DNA of 64,000 bases from a virus. Under the pieces are notes generated by a model, which ran no database searches, was not told the origin of the DNA, and saw nothing but the letters and a program-made list of their open reading frames with translations. Location of the stretch: the IMG/VR virus record IMGVR_UViG_3300023257_000013, positions 45,387 through 109,386 of that record, one strand, 5' to 3'. Within the stretch, counting starts at the first letter, position 1. Every line of letters starts with the position of its first letter. Of the stretch, positions 33,501 to 41,154 are shown piece after piece. Made by a program: the position numbers and the translations under genes.

Positions 33501-33971
33501 AGAGAGATCCTTCGACGTCAGATCCTCGAAGGCACTTTGGATCTCGGTCCCAAATTTCTCCCCCAGCTCTCCCGCTTTCCTGGTGACCGCCTGGGAGGAC
33601 ATGACCTTCTCAAGCGACTTGGTGCGCCGCTTCTGGATGAGGCCCTCCTGCCGAAGTTCCTTCTTGAAGTTCTTTTCAAGCAGTCCTGTTCGGACTTTGT
33701 GCTCATCCAGTTGAAGCTGAAGCCGGGCCTTCCTTTCCACCGAGAAGTTCTTGGTCCTAAGTGCCGTTTCGATGGCCACAACCTTACGAGCGGACATCTC
33801 CAGTTCCTTGTACTGCCCCTTCATTGCCGTGGCGATCTTGGTGGCCATGTTTTTGGTCATTGTGGTAGTAGCCTCAGCAACCACCTTCACCAACCCGGTC
33901 TTAAACGGCTTCAACCCCTTCAGGTCAGGGTCAATCATAACTCTGAGGGCGGTGTCGTTCGCTTGTGCCAT
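30540..33971 (-). CDS. Tape measure protein
   Basis: An 1143-aa, mostly helical Lys/Ala/Gln/Glu-rich protein with the ATG overlapping the upstream stop (TGATG). The N-terminal ~180 residues form long coiled coils (KKELRQEGLIQKRRTKSLEK). A hydrophobic pair of helices lies at ~195-225 (ALIAIGSIAAGFAAIVAILL), typical of tape measures that span the inner membrane at DNA entry. Helices with regularly placed aromatic residues follow, then a low-complexity charged region (~800-1050) and a short Gly-rich end. Length, position after the chaperone-like genes and before the baseplate genes, and composition all support the call. If about 0.15 nm of tail per residue applies, the tail would be near 170 nm. 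Confidence 0.88.
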   Translation of the reverse strand: MAQANDTALRVMIDPDLKGLKPFKTGLVKVVAEATTTMTKNMATKIATAMKGQYKELEMSARKVVAIETALRTKNFSVERKARLQLQLDEHKVRTGLLEKNFKKELRQEGLIQKRRTKSLEKVMSSQAVTRKAGELGEKFGTEIQSAFEDLTSKDLSRMMKGPLTQLGTLTQKAGEGMVKKGKDGGAMGGVGKILAQLGPALIAIGSIAAGFAAIVAILLMVDSHAKELHHTILESGVAAGELTGKFGELDTQLGHVRETFTLASDFNRIWGTTAKDHLEVLGAYAEAGLTFREIRGNVKNVREEMEKLRDATQLTMVYSKLFGQGTQVMAGNIATWMEELGADFKTVQEGLSAIHIAARDSGFGIKRFYGMVLQATSGMSMYNVRLNETAGMLMTLGKILGASKAGEYIQGLTKGFTDESMTDRIVRVKTTGARKTQQIIGGSAEDISRDFMEKLINQSAAGGAEVAGLLKGIGVDLDPTNLAKMSKAHRAAAADELVDKLSKMSEDKLTDLLTDAALSGNEDLVRQLTNLQQVAGGVGGDEFAMAKALGGLDIGGKLAMTLAQGQSFIGKPLHEMGLKQLIAFEKMSGITGESLQQLIRIDRTMHGNWEKLDKQAKEGQQLSRDDMEDQIKAYGAAVKDGAVYSAHLAENGTIQWGEKLDNMADYIQGQGDIFAQAAKDGLAPDIQLAQDIARNTTEIAKVLEQGVEYWLEKIHHGVEDIVNWLGGGDDKAVRGAVSDKINKELEKNRDEQGELSKKISKWQSEIPTETAEGKDALRAKIGAAEMTLTRQRTKAAVLDKDLRTLSRQTSRGLFTPGRTEEEVRSQLHLGAPDATQTRAIPTSARKAGMKEALAAAAKASEVAQAAKPYPTTRDAADVAERRLDKRTQLAQYWTKRKMTAETGGGTFAKPDTSEGQTIDGTYYMPSQMEEAWEDVQKANTEDIISQMEADTAKQNQTLKDQTRVLEVADDKFFTKGYAKSRAAELATEIVKQGRADKRKEQVENITSYLRQTGMSKTSAEGGAEALVSGKGVGSQAGLKDRAALILRDLGDSESLSPAAALQLNEWLDKPKAEDFVMQVGRGGIKFAQRVDANDVGVFSKPGGALSQAGKGGGKGSNTFHLYGEGPGVLSMITRAQDAGLLS

Positions 33972-35167
33972 CAGCTTTCAGTCTCCTCAGTCGTGAACGG
34001 CACCCTGCGATTGGCCAGGGTTTCCGTCAGATCCCTTCCCTCCGCCGGTTCAAGCCGTCCACTTTCCGGCTTCAGCACACCCGAGTCGGGATCCCTCTCT
34101 AGATAGCGATTATAAAGGTAATCTCGGGAACCACCCTCGTCCATGATCTGTTTGACCCCCGGAGCGCCAGCCCCACGCCCCTTCAGAATCTCCTGCAGTT
34201 GTTCCGGTGTGTACCCCACCAAAGCCATTGGCGAATCCTCAGAGCCTGTACCCAATTCCCTCTCCTGTATAGCTCGCCTGCGTTCTGCCCTGACTCTTTT
34301 CTCCTGTTCATAGCGTTCTGTGACCTGTTTCTTGTAGGCGTTGACGATGGCATCGTGTTGGTCCTCATCCCCCACCACCCAACGGTACATCTCGTCCGCC
34401 AGATCATCCGGGGACTTACTGCCCAGCTTGGCTACAGGGGCGTCACCGTCAGTTTCTTCCCCCTTCGGTTTTATAAGGCCCAAGGTCTCATAGTAAAACC
34501 TGTCCTGTAGTTCCTGCCTTCGATCCTGCTCTTGTTGATGAGTTCGTTTGTCCCTTTCATCGATTTTTTTGACACCCTTGGGAGCTTGAGCCGATGTGGT
34601 CAGTTTGAAACCTTCCCACATCGTTTCGTCTCGTAGGCGCTGATCTTCAACGGAGTTAAAAAAGGCCCACATCCGTTGGACCCCGTTGGACCCCAGCGTT
34701 GAGGCACCCTCTATTCCCGAGTGGGCTGTGGGATGATGGCCCCCGTAACTCTTCCAAATGTAACGAGAAGAACCCTCATAACAAAAGGACTCCACTGCAT
34801 GCAGAGCCTTCGTCTGACGGGCAAACAAGCCCAGCAACACCGAAAACAGTTTTGCTATAGCCTCAGAGGGGAGGTTACGAAGAACAGGAATGATAGCGGT
34901 TGCAGCGTTGGCCTCCCCCAACACCACCGCACCATTCACCACCCACACAGCCGAAGCCAAGGCCCACATCTTCCACTCGTTGTCTGACCCATACCCGACA
35001 CGGGAACGAAGAAGAAACAAGTCCCCTGGCCCTAACGACCGGACAGCCAACTTAACTGAACCAACAGAAACAGAGTGGGTTAGAAAACCGGGGGAGATCA
35101 GCGTTTCGACGTCCTCATAAAGAGGCAGTCGTTGTTTCGGGGTAGACCTTGGGAGGGAGACATTCAT
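33971..35167 (-). CDS. Putative tail assembly chaperone / pre-tape-measure protein
   Basis: A 398-aa protein starting at ATG 35167 and ending in a TGATG overlap with the tape measure gene. The N-terminal ~170 residues are folded: LRSLGPGDLFLLRSRVG, WKMWALASAVWVVNGAVVLG, LPSEAIAKLFSVLLGLFARQ and ESFCYEGSSRYIWKSYGG. The rest is strongly charged and helical (QQEQDRRQELQDRFYYETLG, then EQEKRVRAERRRAIQEREL). Genes between tube and tape measure usually encode assembly chaperones that coat the tape measure, which suits this soluble, charged protein. The preceding gene ends 12 bases upstream, so there is no overlap suited to the classical gpG/gpGT frameshift. The function is inferred from position. 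Confidence 0.5.
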   Translation of the reverse strand: MNVSLPRSTPKQRLPLYEDVETLISPGFLTHSVSVGSVKLAVRSLGPGDLFLLRSRVGYGSDNEWKMWALASAVWVVNGAVVLGEANAATAIIPVLRNLPSEAIAKLFSVLLGLFARQTKALHAVESFCYEGSSRYIWKSYGGHHPTAHSGIEGASTLGSNGVQRMWAFFNSVEDQRLRDETMWEGFKLTTSAQAPKGVKKIDERDKRTHQQEQDRRQELQDRFYYETLGLIKPKGEETDGDAPVAKLGSKSPDDLADEMYRWVVGDEDQHDAIVNAYKKQVTERYEQEKRVRAERRRAIQERELGTGSEDSPMALVGYTPEQLQEILKGRGAGAPGVKQIMDEGGSRDYLYNRYLERDPDSGVLKPESGRLEPAEGRDLTETLANRRVPFTTEETES

Positions 35168-35179
35168 CCACCACTCTCA

Positions 35180-36415
35180 TCACTTCTGAGGGGGCTTGAA
35201 CCGTGGATTCCCTGAACCTTTGGGCGCTGCGGCTTGATTGAGAGGAACACGTCCCCCCCGAGATCCTTTGGTCTGTGACAGTTCTTCCGTAGGCTGCATC
35301 TGGACAGCGGGCGCACCGTCCGGAGCCTTGCTCACCTTCAGTTGGGAATCGTCAAAGTCCTCCGGGTTGTAATCGGTGCTCGGAACATCCTGTGCGGCCC
35401 GATGAGGAGGTGGTCGCATCCCATGGGGCTGTTGCGGTACCTCCCCAGCCCGATGCTGCTCAATGGCCCGACGTCGGATTTCGATTAGACGCCGGTTCTC
35501 CGCATCCACCGCTGCGTCCATAGCCTCGGAATCTCCGGCATCCACAAAGGAATCCTCCTCGGGCAACGGCTCTGGTGCCCGAGCAACATCAGGAGCGGTC
35601 TCCGGGGGTGGAGTGGGTTCCGGGGGCGGTACTGCTACGTTAGGCTTCACAGCGCCGGGGGGAGGCGCAGAGGGGGGGAGGATAGACTGCCGGGGAACGG
35701 GGCTCTCGGACGGTGCAGGGGCCTCAGGGGGGACCTCCGCTCCTTCCTCAGAGGTAACGCCGACTCTCGCCGCCGCTGCCTGGTCTACATGTTCCCTATA
35801 CTCGGCTTGATCCTGCACCCCCTGACGAGCCAAGGATTTGGCCAGCTTGGCAACCTGAGAGGAAACCCCGTCCTCCGCATCCTTGCCCTGCTTTTTCTTC
35901 TCCTCCTGAAGTGTCTTCAGACGTTGCTCGACCCTCTCTATCTCCGTACCCAAATCCGCAGGCTCAAAGGTAATGGCCGACTCGGCTCGGCGCTCCACCT
36001 TTTCCAGCAACTCACCATACTTACGAAAAATACTAATCCGAACTGTTCCAGTCCACTGAAGAAGCATTTTTCGCAAAGCCTGGACTTTGGGAAGTTTGAC
36101 GGACTGGCCATTAGGAAGCTTCTCATCCGTCTCTACGACATCCACGTCCCGGAGATCCTGGTCCCCAACGGCAATGATGGCGTGGGAAAGAACTGCGACC
36201 TTGAATCGCTCCAGGTAGTCAGCAGTGGTCGAGATGTTCTCGTCTTCATCCCCTTGGATAGCCTCACCAGCATACCTCTGGACGTCGACCTCCTGTTCAG
36301 GTGTTAGCACCTGGAGAGTGATGTCCACACCTCCAACCGGGAAAGTCAGTTCCCCCTGTCCGATGTCCTTGATAGGAGCTAGAGCTTTCTCTAAGGCTTC
36401 AAAAGAGATCTGCAT
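35180..36415 (-). CDS. Putative tail assembly chaperone (gpG-like position)
   Basis: A 411-aa protein with a good ribosome site (GAGGGAAAT before ATG 36415). The N-terminal ~165 residues form a compact domain: GELTFPVGGVDITLQVLTPE, RFKVAVLSHAIIAVGDQDLR and ALRKMLLQWTGTVRISIFRK, which resembles the small chaperone/minor tail proteins that follow tube genes and bind the tape measure. A coiled coil follows (IERVERQRLKTLQEE-like helix at ~178-195), then a long Pro/Glu/Ala-rich disordered C-terminus (~230-411). It lies 247 bases after the tube gene. The assignment rests mainly on gene order. Confidence 0.5.
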   Translation of the reverse strand: MQISFEALEKALAPIKDIGQGELTFPVGGVDITLQVLTPEQEVDVQRYAGEAIQGDEDENISTTADYLERFKVAVLSHAIIAVGDQDLRDVDVVETDEKLPNGQSVKLPKVQALRKMLLQWTGTVRISIFRKYGELLEKVERRAESAITFEPADLGTEIERVEQRLKTLQEEKKKQGKDAEDGVSSQVAKLAKSLARQGVQDQAEYREHVDQAAAARVGVTSEEGAEVPPEAPAPSESPVPRQSILPPSAPPPGAVKPNVAVPPPEPTPPPETAPDVARAPEPLPEEDSFVDAGDSEAMDAAVDAENRRLIEIRRRAIEQHRAGEVPQQPHGMRPPPHRAAQDVPSTDYNPEDFDDSQLKVSKAPDGAPAVQMQPTEELSQTKGSRGGRVPLNQAAAPKGSGNPRFKPPQK

Positions 36416-36638
36416 ATTTCCCTCACGTCAATTCGCCCGTCAAAGGGCGTAGTCCTTAAGGGGAAACAGCAGGTGGTAGGCCATTGACAGCACACAATGA
36501 AACATCCGTGGACATTTGAACCCATCTCAATCTGACCACCTCCCGAGGGAGGGGAAAAAAGCACAACAGGAGCATCCACATCTGTCCATCGGCTTTGTTT
36601 AGGCCGCCAGGGACTGTTTCCTCATCTCATCATACCAA

Positions 36639-36654
36639 CCCGTGCTCACACGGG
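36639..36654. repeat. Perfect hairpin after the tail tube stop codon
   Basis: CCCGTG-CTCA-CACGGG, a 6-bp stem with a four-base loop, nine bases beyond the tail tube stop on the minus strand. It lacks a following U-tract, so it is not a standard terminator. It could stabilise the abundant tube mRNA or weaken read-through into the chaperone genes. The rest of the gap 36416-36662 shows another palindrome (36539-36552) but no gene. Confidence 0.35.
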
Positions 36655-36662
36655 CGGAGACA

Positions 36663-37511
36663 CTAGATATCCAGGTTCAGATCGTAGGCGGACGCAGTGT
36701 CACCGCCACCGATGTTGCCGCCCGCCTGGGCAATCGTGTAGCCCTCTGAGGACTCAGCGAAACGGATGGACCCAAGCTGACCGATGGTGGGGTCGTTACC
36801 CGTGGCCAGGAACTCACCGTACACGGAGGCGAAGTCGTGAACATCAGAGATGGTCACGTCGCCGGTCTCCATAATCATCCCGGAGTCCTTAGCGAAGGTA
36901 GCAGACCAGGACGTGAACCAGCACGCCTCGTAGATGGTGATGACAGCGGAATGGCCTCTCTGGCTGGGATCCAATCCGGGACTCACGGAACCATCGGATG
37001 TGACCTGAGGGAACTGGGTCCGCTTCACACCACCGTCGAACTGACCACTCTTCCCCTGTGTACCGACGTTGGGCGCACCCATATCGATGTCCGCCAGGGT
37101 TGAGAACACAAGCTGCTGCTCGATGTCGAACGGCCACTTGTGATGCGAGAGGCTACGGACGGGACCGTCCACGCCGCCAGCATACCCGGAAGCCTGCCAA
37201 AGATTACAGAGGTACAGAAGGGCTCGTTCGAAGGAACCCGTCATCGGTTCCGTGACGGACGGGACCAACTCTGCGATCTTGTCCCCGAACCCCACACCAC
37301 GAACCGGCTCAATCGTCCGGCTCTCCGTGGGGTTGAACGAACTGATCACACCCATCTGGTGCATCGCAGCGTTGTTCCCATAGTGCGGTGTCAGGATACG
37401 CACCTTCTGAGACACCGCCGTCCGGGTGTTGGGGCTGGTTCCGAAATCGTACAGGTACGACGACCCACCCACACCGTTAGAGGGGTTGTTGTCCATGTTG
37501 TTAGCAGCCAT
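36663..37511 (-). CDS. Tail tube protein
   Basis: A 282-aa protein, with a strong ribosome site (GGGAGGAGCGC before ATG 37511). It has the length and beta-rich composition of contractile-tail tube proteins. Supporting segments are GVISSFNPTESRTIEPVRGV, then FGDKIAELVPSVTEPMTGSF and ERALLYLCNLWQASGY; the PTESRTIEPVRG...GDKIAE pattern recurs in large-phage tube proteins. The C-terminus is Gly-rich. It precedes the chaperone and tape measure genes. In most myophages it directly follows the sheath gene; here the two are split by about 6.1 kb of cargo. A TATATT box (minus strand 37574-37569) about 60 bases upstream may be its own -10, in keeping with high-level expression, but no good -35 is seen. 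Confidence 0.8.
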   Translation of the reverse strand: MAANNMDNNPSNGVGGSSYLYDFGTSPNTRTAVSQKVRILTPHYGNNAAMHQMGVISSFNPTESRTIEPVRGVGFGDKIAELVPSVTEPMTGSFERALLYLCNLWQASGYAGGVDGPVRSLSHHKWPFDIEQQLVFSTLADIDMGAPNVGTQGKSGQFDGGVKRTQFPQVTSDGSVSPGLDPSQRGHSAVITIYEACWFTSWSATFAKDSGMIMETGDVTISDVHDFASVYGEFLATGNDPTIGQLGSIRFAESSEGYTIAQAGGNIGGGDTASAYDLNLDI

Positions 37512-37700
37512 GCGCTCCTCCCGTTACACACGAGGTCGTAAGACGGTATCCGTCCTCACTCAGAGTCTAATATAACCGGAAAAACGATGAGGGTCTGCGG
37601 CTGGCCTAAAGGAGGATCAGAGACTGTTTCGTGGTAGAGGCGGACACTCGGGCATGGGGCACCTCCATTAAATCACTTTACCGGAAAGGCCCCCTAAGAG

Positions 37701-40283
37701 TCACCTGGAAAGGAAGGCCATCTGGACGGAAGCGATAGTGGCCTGAGCCGCCGCACCGTCCAGGTTACCCTGCGGTACCCACTCCCCCGGCACCTGGGAA
37801 GATGCAGCCCTGAGCCTCTTGGCCAGAGGGGGCAGGAAGTCGTAAATCGACCCCACCGCCTCCAGGAAATCAGCCATCCGGGTGAGGTGCGCCTTATACA
37901 TGCTCGTCTGCGTCAGCACCGTAGTCTGGAGCAACTTGAGTGCCAGGAGCAAAGTCTTGGCCACCCTGATCTCGTGGGTTGCCCCAGGCAATCCACCATC
38001 GGACTGGATCTGGGCCAGCAGGGTCATATGCTGCACAATGGCACCCAGGGTACTGGATACAACAGGGGACTGGCCCAAGGTGTTCACCGAAGGGGTAGTC
38101 TCACCCGGATCCTGATCGAAGAGCAGTTCCACTCCCAAACCGTCCGAGCCGTAGTCCTTGTCCCCCGTAGTGGCGACTCCCACATCATCCGCCCAGGTGC
38201 CAGAACTATCCGCCCAGGTGCCAGAACTATCTGCCCAAGTGCCAGAAGATCCCTTCGTGGAGGCACCAATGGACGAACCCCTCACAGAGGAACGACGGAT
38301 ATTCATCCCGGTGGACCCGTAGGTGTCCGGGGACATCGCATGGAGGACACCGCCAAACGTAGGGGGCTCGTGAGATGCTGCGGAGGCAGCGAAACAATGG
38401 TTCACCATGATGTCGTTGGGGCTGGCACTCCGAAGTACGCTGCCCAACACCTTGTCGTAGGGGACACCCGTGGGTACCACCCGCTGCTCCGGGGTCACCC
38501 CGGCCTGATCCCCGACCCGTTTGACGATAGCACAAAGGGACATCACCCGACTGGCGATACCAAAATCGACCGAGATCTTCTTAAGGCTGGTCTCCATTGC
38601 CACCCGAGCCGGGCCACTCCCAGCCATATCGATGGCGGTTTCCAGATCCTCAACCTGCCGCCCAGCCCACAAAAGGCTCACAGCACCCTCTGAAAGCTCC
38701 CGCTGGGTGGGTACGTCCACCACCACACTCATCCCAACAAGGCCCATCCTGACGGGGTAGGAACCGTTCTTGGACCCACCGTTGTCCGTGATGAACACAG
38801 GCCGACCGTCCCACACGTCCCCGACCTCGTGCATCTGAGGCTTGGCCGAACCGTTCATCTCCACCAGCACCTTCACGTCGGAATGACGGGGGCACTTGAC
38901 GGCGTTGAACAGTTCCATAGCCCCTGCGAGCACGTTCTCCGAGGGGTTCAGCATCTTCTGGACGCCGCCGGTACGCCGGGCAAGCTGGGCCAGGAAGCGA
39001 TCCTGGGCAGCACCCCCGATCCCCAGCACATGGACACGGCTCCCGGAAGCAGCCATGGACTCCACGATGGGGCCGGTCTCCCACACCTCACCGTCCGTGA
39101 TCAGGAAAATGTCTCCATCACCATCCAGGATCGTCAGAGCCTCCGACAAGGCCGTAGCCAACTGCGTCCCACCCTGAGAGTGTGTCCCCTGCAACCAGCG
39201 GGCCGCACGAGCACGATTGTCATCGGTAGCCTGCGCCAAGCTCTTATGGAAGGTCTCCGTCATACTGTCGAACCGGAGCAGACCAAACTGATCCTCCGGA
39301 GCCAACCCGGAAAGACACGCCTTCACGGACACCAGGGCCTGCTCGATCCTCTTCCCCCGCATGGAGCCGGAGCGATCCACCATGAAAATCACCTTCCTGG
39401 GCACCTGGGTGGCCTGTGGGACGAGTTCGGAGGGGAGGGCGACCATCCACCGGGGATGACCTTTTTTGCCCTTAGATGGCTTCCCCTTCACTATGGACTG
39501 ATCGGCAAACACCACCGGGGCCACCTCACGGGTGGACACGTCGATGACCAGATCCCGATCCGGGGACGAGGAGAGGCCCGCCAGCCAAACGTCAGCGGAA
39601 CCATTGATGTTCTGCTGCATCGTCACGTTGTGAGAGGGGGAGGACACGGTACCGACCAAACCAGCGGCCTCCAGGTGAAGCCTGAAACTGATCTCGTGCA
39701 ACTCCTCGGCGTTGTCCTTCCACTCGGGCAGGACCAACTCATCGAAGATGTCCTGAGGCAATTCCATCTTGGAACCACCAGAAGTGGGCGTGATGCGGGC
39801 AATGCTGTGATAGCTGGGGGCCAGGGTAAAGGGGAACCGGAAGCGGTACCGCCCGTCCTGCAGTTCCACCCCACCGATCACATCAACAGCGACCGTGACC
39901 GTCTCATCGGGCTGGACCTGTCCCACCATGATGGTTACGACCCCGTCCAGGCTAGTCTCCGCCAGGGTGGACAGGTGACCGGCCTCCACGCCAGCCTCGT
40001 ACTCCTTCCGGGCGTCCTCCCTCGGGGTAAGCTGGGAGTCCACCTCGAAGTCCTTTCCCTTCACCTTGTACCGCCGGACGGCCCCACCACGGGGAAGCTG
40101 GAAGATGTACAGCGCCTCCATGGGCTGGTCCCCGGCGCACTTGAAGCTGTGGACGATGGTCATCAACCCACCCGCAGGAGTGACCTGACCTGTCATCTCC
40201 ATCTTCTCCATCGCCAGGGGCACTGGGACGTGCGTGTGCGGATTCACCAATACGTTTCCGAGTTCCTGTGCCATGCCTCTCAT
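37701..40283 (-). CDS. VIT-VWA domain protein (inter-alpha-trypsin-inhibitor-like architecture)
   Basis: About 860 aa from ATG 40283, whose GAGGAG site lies in the last codons of the regulator gene upstream. A VIT domain spans residues ~20-160 (YIFQLPRGGAVRRYKVKGKD, DARKEYEAG, MVGQVQPDETVTVAVDVIGG, YRFRFPFTLAPSY). A von Willebrand A domain follows at ~298-470 with an intact MIDAS: DRSGSM, a Thr in GGTQLATALS and the Asp of LITDGEVW. The part after ~640 is low-complexity with three exact SSGTWAD repeats, then a helical domain (VAKTLLLALKLLQTTVLTQT). There is no signal peptide. VIT-VWA proteins bind partners through a metal ion. A phage copy between sheath and tube genes is unusual, and host-interaction, anti-defence or virion decoration are all possible. 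Confidence 0.88.
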   Translation of the reverse strand: MRGMAQELGNVLVNPHTHVPVPLAMEKMEMTGQVTPAGGLMTIVHSFKCAGDQPMEALYIFQLPRGGAVRRYKVKGKDFEVDSQLTPREDARKEYEAGVEAGHLSTLAETSLDGVVTIMVGQVQPDETVTVAVDVIGGVELQDGRYRFRFPFTLAPSYHSIARITPTSGGSKMELPQDIFDELVLPEWKDNAEELHEISFRLHLEAAGLVGTVSSPSHNVTMQQNINGSADVWLAGLSSSPDRDLVIDVSTREVAPVVFADQSIVKGKPSKGKKGHPRWMVALPSELVPQATQVPRKVIFMVDRSGSMRGKRIEQALVSVKACLSGLAPEDQFGLLRFDSMTETFHKSLAQATDDNRARAARWLQGTHSQGGTQLATALSEALTILDGDGDIFLITDGEVWETGPIVESMAASGSRVHVLGIGGAAQDRFLAQLARRTGGVQKMLNPSENVLAGAMELFNAVKCPRHSDVKVLVEMNGSAKPQMHEVGDVWDGRPVFITDNGGSKNGSYPVRMGLVGMSVVVDVPTQRELSEGAVSLLWAGRQVEDLETAIDMAGSGPARVAMETSLKKISVDFGIASRVMSLCAIVKRVGDQAGVTPEQRVVPTGVPYDKVLGSVLRSASPNDIMVNHCFAASAASHEPPTFGGVLHAMSPDTYGSTGMNIRRSSVRGSSIGASTKGSSGTWADSSGTWADSSGTWADDVGVATTGDKDYGSDGLGVELLFDQDPGETTPSVNTLGQSPVVSSTLGAIVQHMTLLAQIQSDGGLPGATHEIRVAKTLLLALKLLQTTVLTQTSMYKAHLTRMADFLEAVGSIYDFLPPLAKRLRAASSQVPGEWVPQGNLDGAAAQATIASVQMAFLSR
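38188..38248. repeat. 21-bp tandem repeat, three copies
   Basis: Three near-identical 21-bp units start at 38191, 38212 and 38233 (core GCCCAGGTGCCAGAACT on the plus strand) and encode SSGTWAD three times in the VIT-VWA protein. The first two copies are nearly identical, the third has two or three changes, which points to recent slippage expansion of a linker. Confidence 0.85.
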
Positions 40284-40285
40284 CG

Positions 40286-41011
40286 TCAAATCTCCTCGTT
40301 TTCGTCTGCAATATCCGGGATCTTTTGAATGTCTCGCTCAAACTGAGCCAAACCAGAAAGGATGCGGTTTTTTCTCCAAGGGGAAAGTCTCTCTGGAATG
40401 CGTACAATCACATCATCGGAAACAGCATACACGATCTCCTTTTGAGCCGGAGTTTGGGGTAAAGATCTGGTTTCTGTGGGCAGTGACTTTTCCAACAAAG
40501 AGCGGATCTCAGTGAGACTCAGCCGCTGTGCCCTCTTCTCAGAGATAAAAAGAAGCATCACCCGATGTTTTTCGGTGTAGTAGGCCCCCGGTCCAGAACG
40601 ACAAGGACCAGGCAAAAGGTAAATGGAGATGTAGTACCTGATAGTTCGGGCGGAGACCCCCACCAATTCTGAGAGTTGGGGCAGAGACCATTTGTCATCC
40701 GTGTCCAAGGCTACTGCACAAGATGACCTTTGACCCTGAGGAACAAACTGCGGAACGTCCCCCCTCAGAGCGAACTCCTTGAGTTCCGGGACATTCCGAA
40801 ACCACTCCCCCCTGATATAAAGATGTTGAAACTGCCGGTGCAGAAACTCCTCCACATCATAGGGAGCCTTGACCGGGACATAACGCAAAAGAACCACATT
40901 AGACGGTGTGGACACCTGAATAGCAGATGCTCGGTCCCGAGGGTTTGTGGATGTCCCTATCTTAATGGCCTCATTTTTTGCGTCCTCTAAAAAATAGATG
41001 TAGTGCTGCAT
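40286..41011 (-). CDS. T5orf172/Mug113-like domain fused to a MerR-type HTH regulator
   Basis: A 241-aa protein. Residues 1-85 (YIYFLEDAKNEAIKIGTSTN, then EEFLHRQFQHLYIRGEWF) match the T5orf172/Mug113 branch of the GIY-YIG fold, with YIYFL and KIGTSTNP as the characteristic strands. Residues ~107-175 (LPQLSELVGVSARTIRYYIS, then YYTEKHRVMLLFISEKRAQR and LSLTEIRSLLE) form a MerR-type winged helix. The C-terminus has a conserved-looking EIVYAVSDDVIVRIPERLSP motif. The gene overlaps the leader of the VIT-VWA gene, so the two are co-translated. It probably controls the cassette through the TTGACAG repeats just upstream; that is inferred. Nuclease activity of the N-terminal domain is uncertain, as catalytic Arg and Glu are not obvious. 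Confidence 0.75.
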   Translation of the reverse strand: MQHYIYFLEDAKNEAIKIGTSTNPRDRASAIQVSTPSNVVLLRYVPVKAPYDVEEFLHRQFQHLYIRGEWFRNVPELKEFALRGDVPQFVPQGQRSSCAVALDTDDKWSLPQLSELVGVSARTIRYYISIYLLPGPCRSGPGAYYTEKHRVMLLFISEKRAQRLSLTEIRSLLEKSLPTETRSLPQTPAQKEIVYAVSDDVIVRIPERLSPWRKNRILSGLAQFERDIQKIPDIADENEEI

Positions 41012-41034
41012 TCCTACCCCCGTCCTTGCTCGCT

Positions 41035-41063
41035 AGAGTAGGCTGTCAACTTCCCGCTGTCAA
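41035..41063 (-). promoter_or_regulatory. Sigma70-like promoter for the MerR/VIT-VWA operon
   Basis: On the minus strand TTGACA (41063-41058), a 17-base spacer, and TACTCT (41040-41035), 24 bases before the ATG at 41011. A second TTGACA (41049-41044) lies in the spacer, as expected if a regulator binds over the promoter. Confidence 0.5.
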
Positions 41064-41103
41064 GTTTGTCAAAAAAGATTTTTCAGAGGTTTCATCTTGA
41101 CAG
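41043..41103. repeat. TTGACAG repeat cluster in the divergent control region
   Basis: Exact TTGACAG occurs at 41043-41049 and 41057-41063 (minus) and at 41097-41103 (plus), and a shorter TTGACA lies at 41067-41072 (minus). Four hexamer copies in about 60 bp between divergent genes are far more than chance. They double as -35 boxes and as possible operator half sites for the adjacent MerR-type protein. Confidence 0.6.
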
Positions 41104-41124
41104 GAGGCATAGCCCTGTTACCTT
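41097..41124 (+). promoter_or_regulatory. Possible promoter for hsp20
   Basis: TTGACA (41097-41102), a 16-base spacer and a weak TACCTT (41119-41124), 30 bases before the hsp20 ATG. The consensus -35 with a poor -10 suggests an activated or weak promoter. Confidence 0.4.
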
Positions 41125-41154
41125 CAGGGTTGTAGGCAGCAAAAGGAGGCCACA

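Noticed and set aside
35168-35179. A programmed frameshift linking the two chaperone-like genes (gpG/gpGT type)
   Set aside because: The frames do not overlap, the first ends 12 bases before the second starts, and the second has its own ATG.
36539-36552. Hairpin next to a run of A/T as a terminator for the tail tube transcript
   Set aside because: On the minus strand the T-run comes before the hairpin, so the order is wrong for an intrinsic terminator.
36391-36579. A 62-codon frame overlapping the start of the chaperone-like gene
   Set aside because: No ribosome site and it runs into the start of a well-supported gene in another frame.
36416-36662. A tRNA-like T-arm (GGTTCAAAT) in the gap after the tail tube gene
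   Set aside because: The flanking bases do not pair as a T-stem and no acceptor or anticodon arm fits.
37570-37700. A 12-codon peptide (start near 37650, minus) with a GGAGG site ahead of the tail tube gene
   Set aside because: It is very short and shows nothing beyond a ribosome-like site; a leader peptide cannot be supported.
38188-38248. The 21-bp tandem repeats as a CRISPR-like or iteron array
   Set aside because: They are in frame, contiguous without spacers, and encode a protein repeat.
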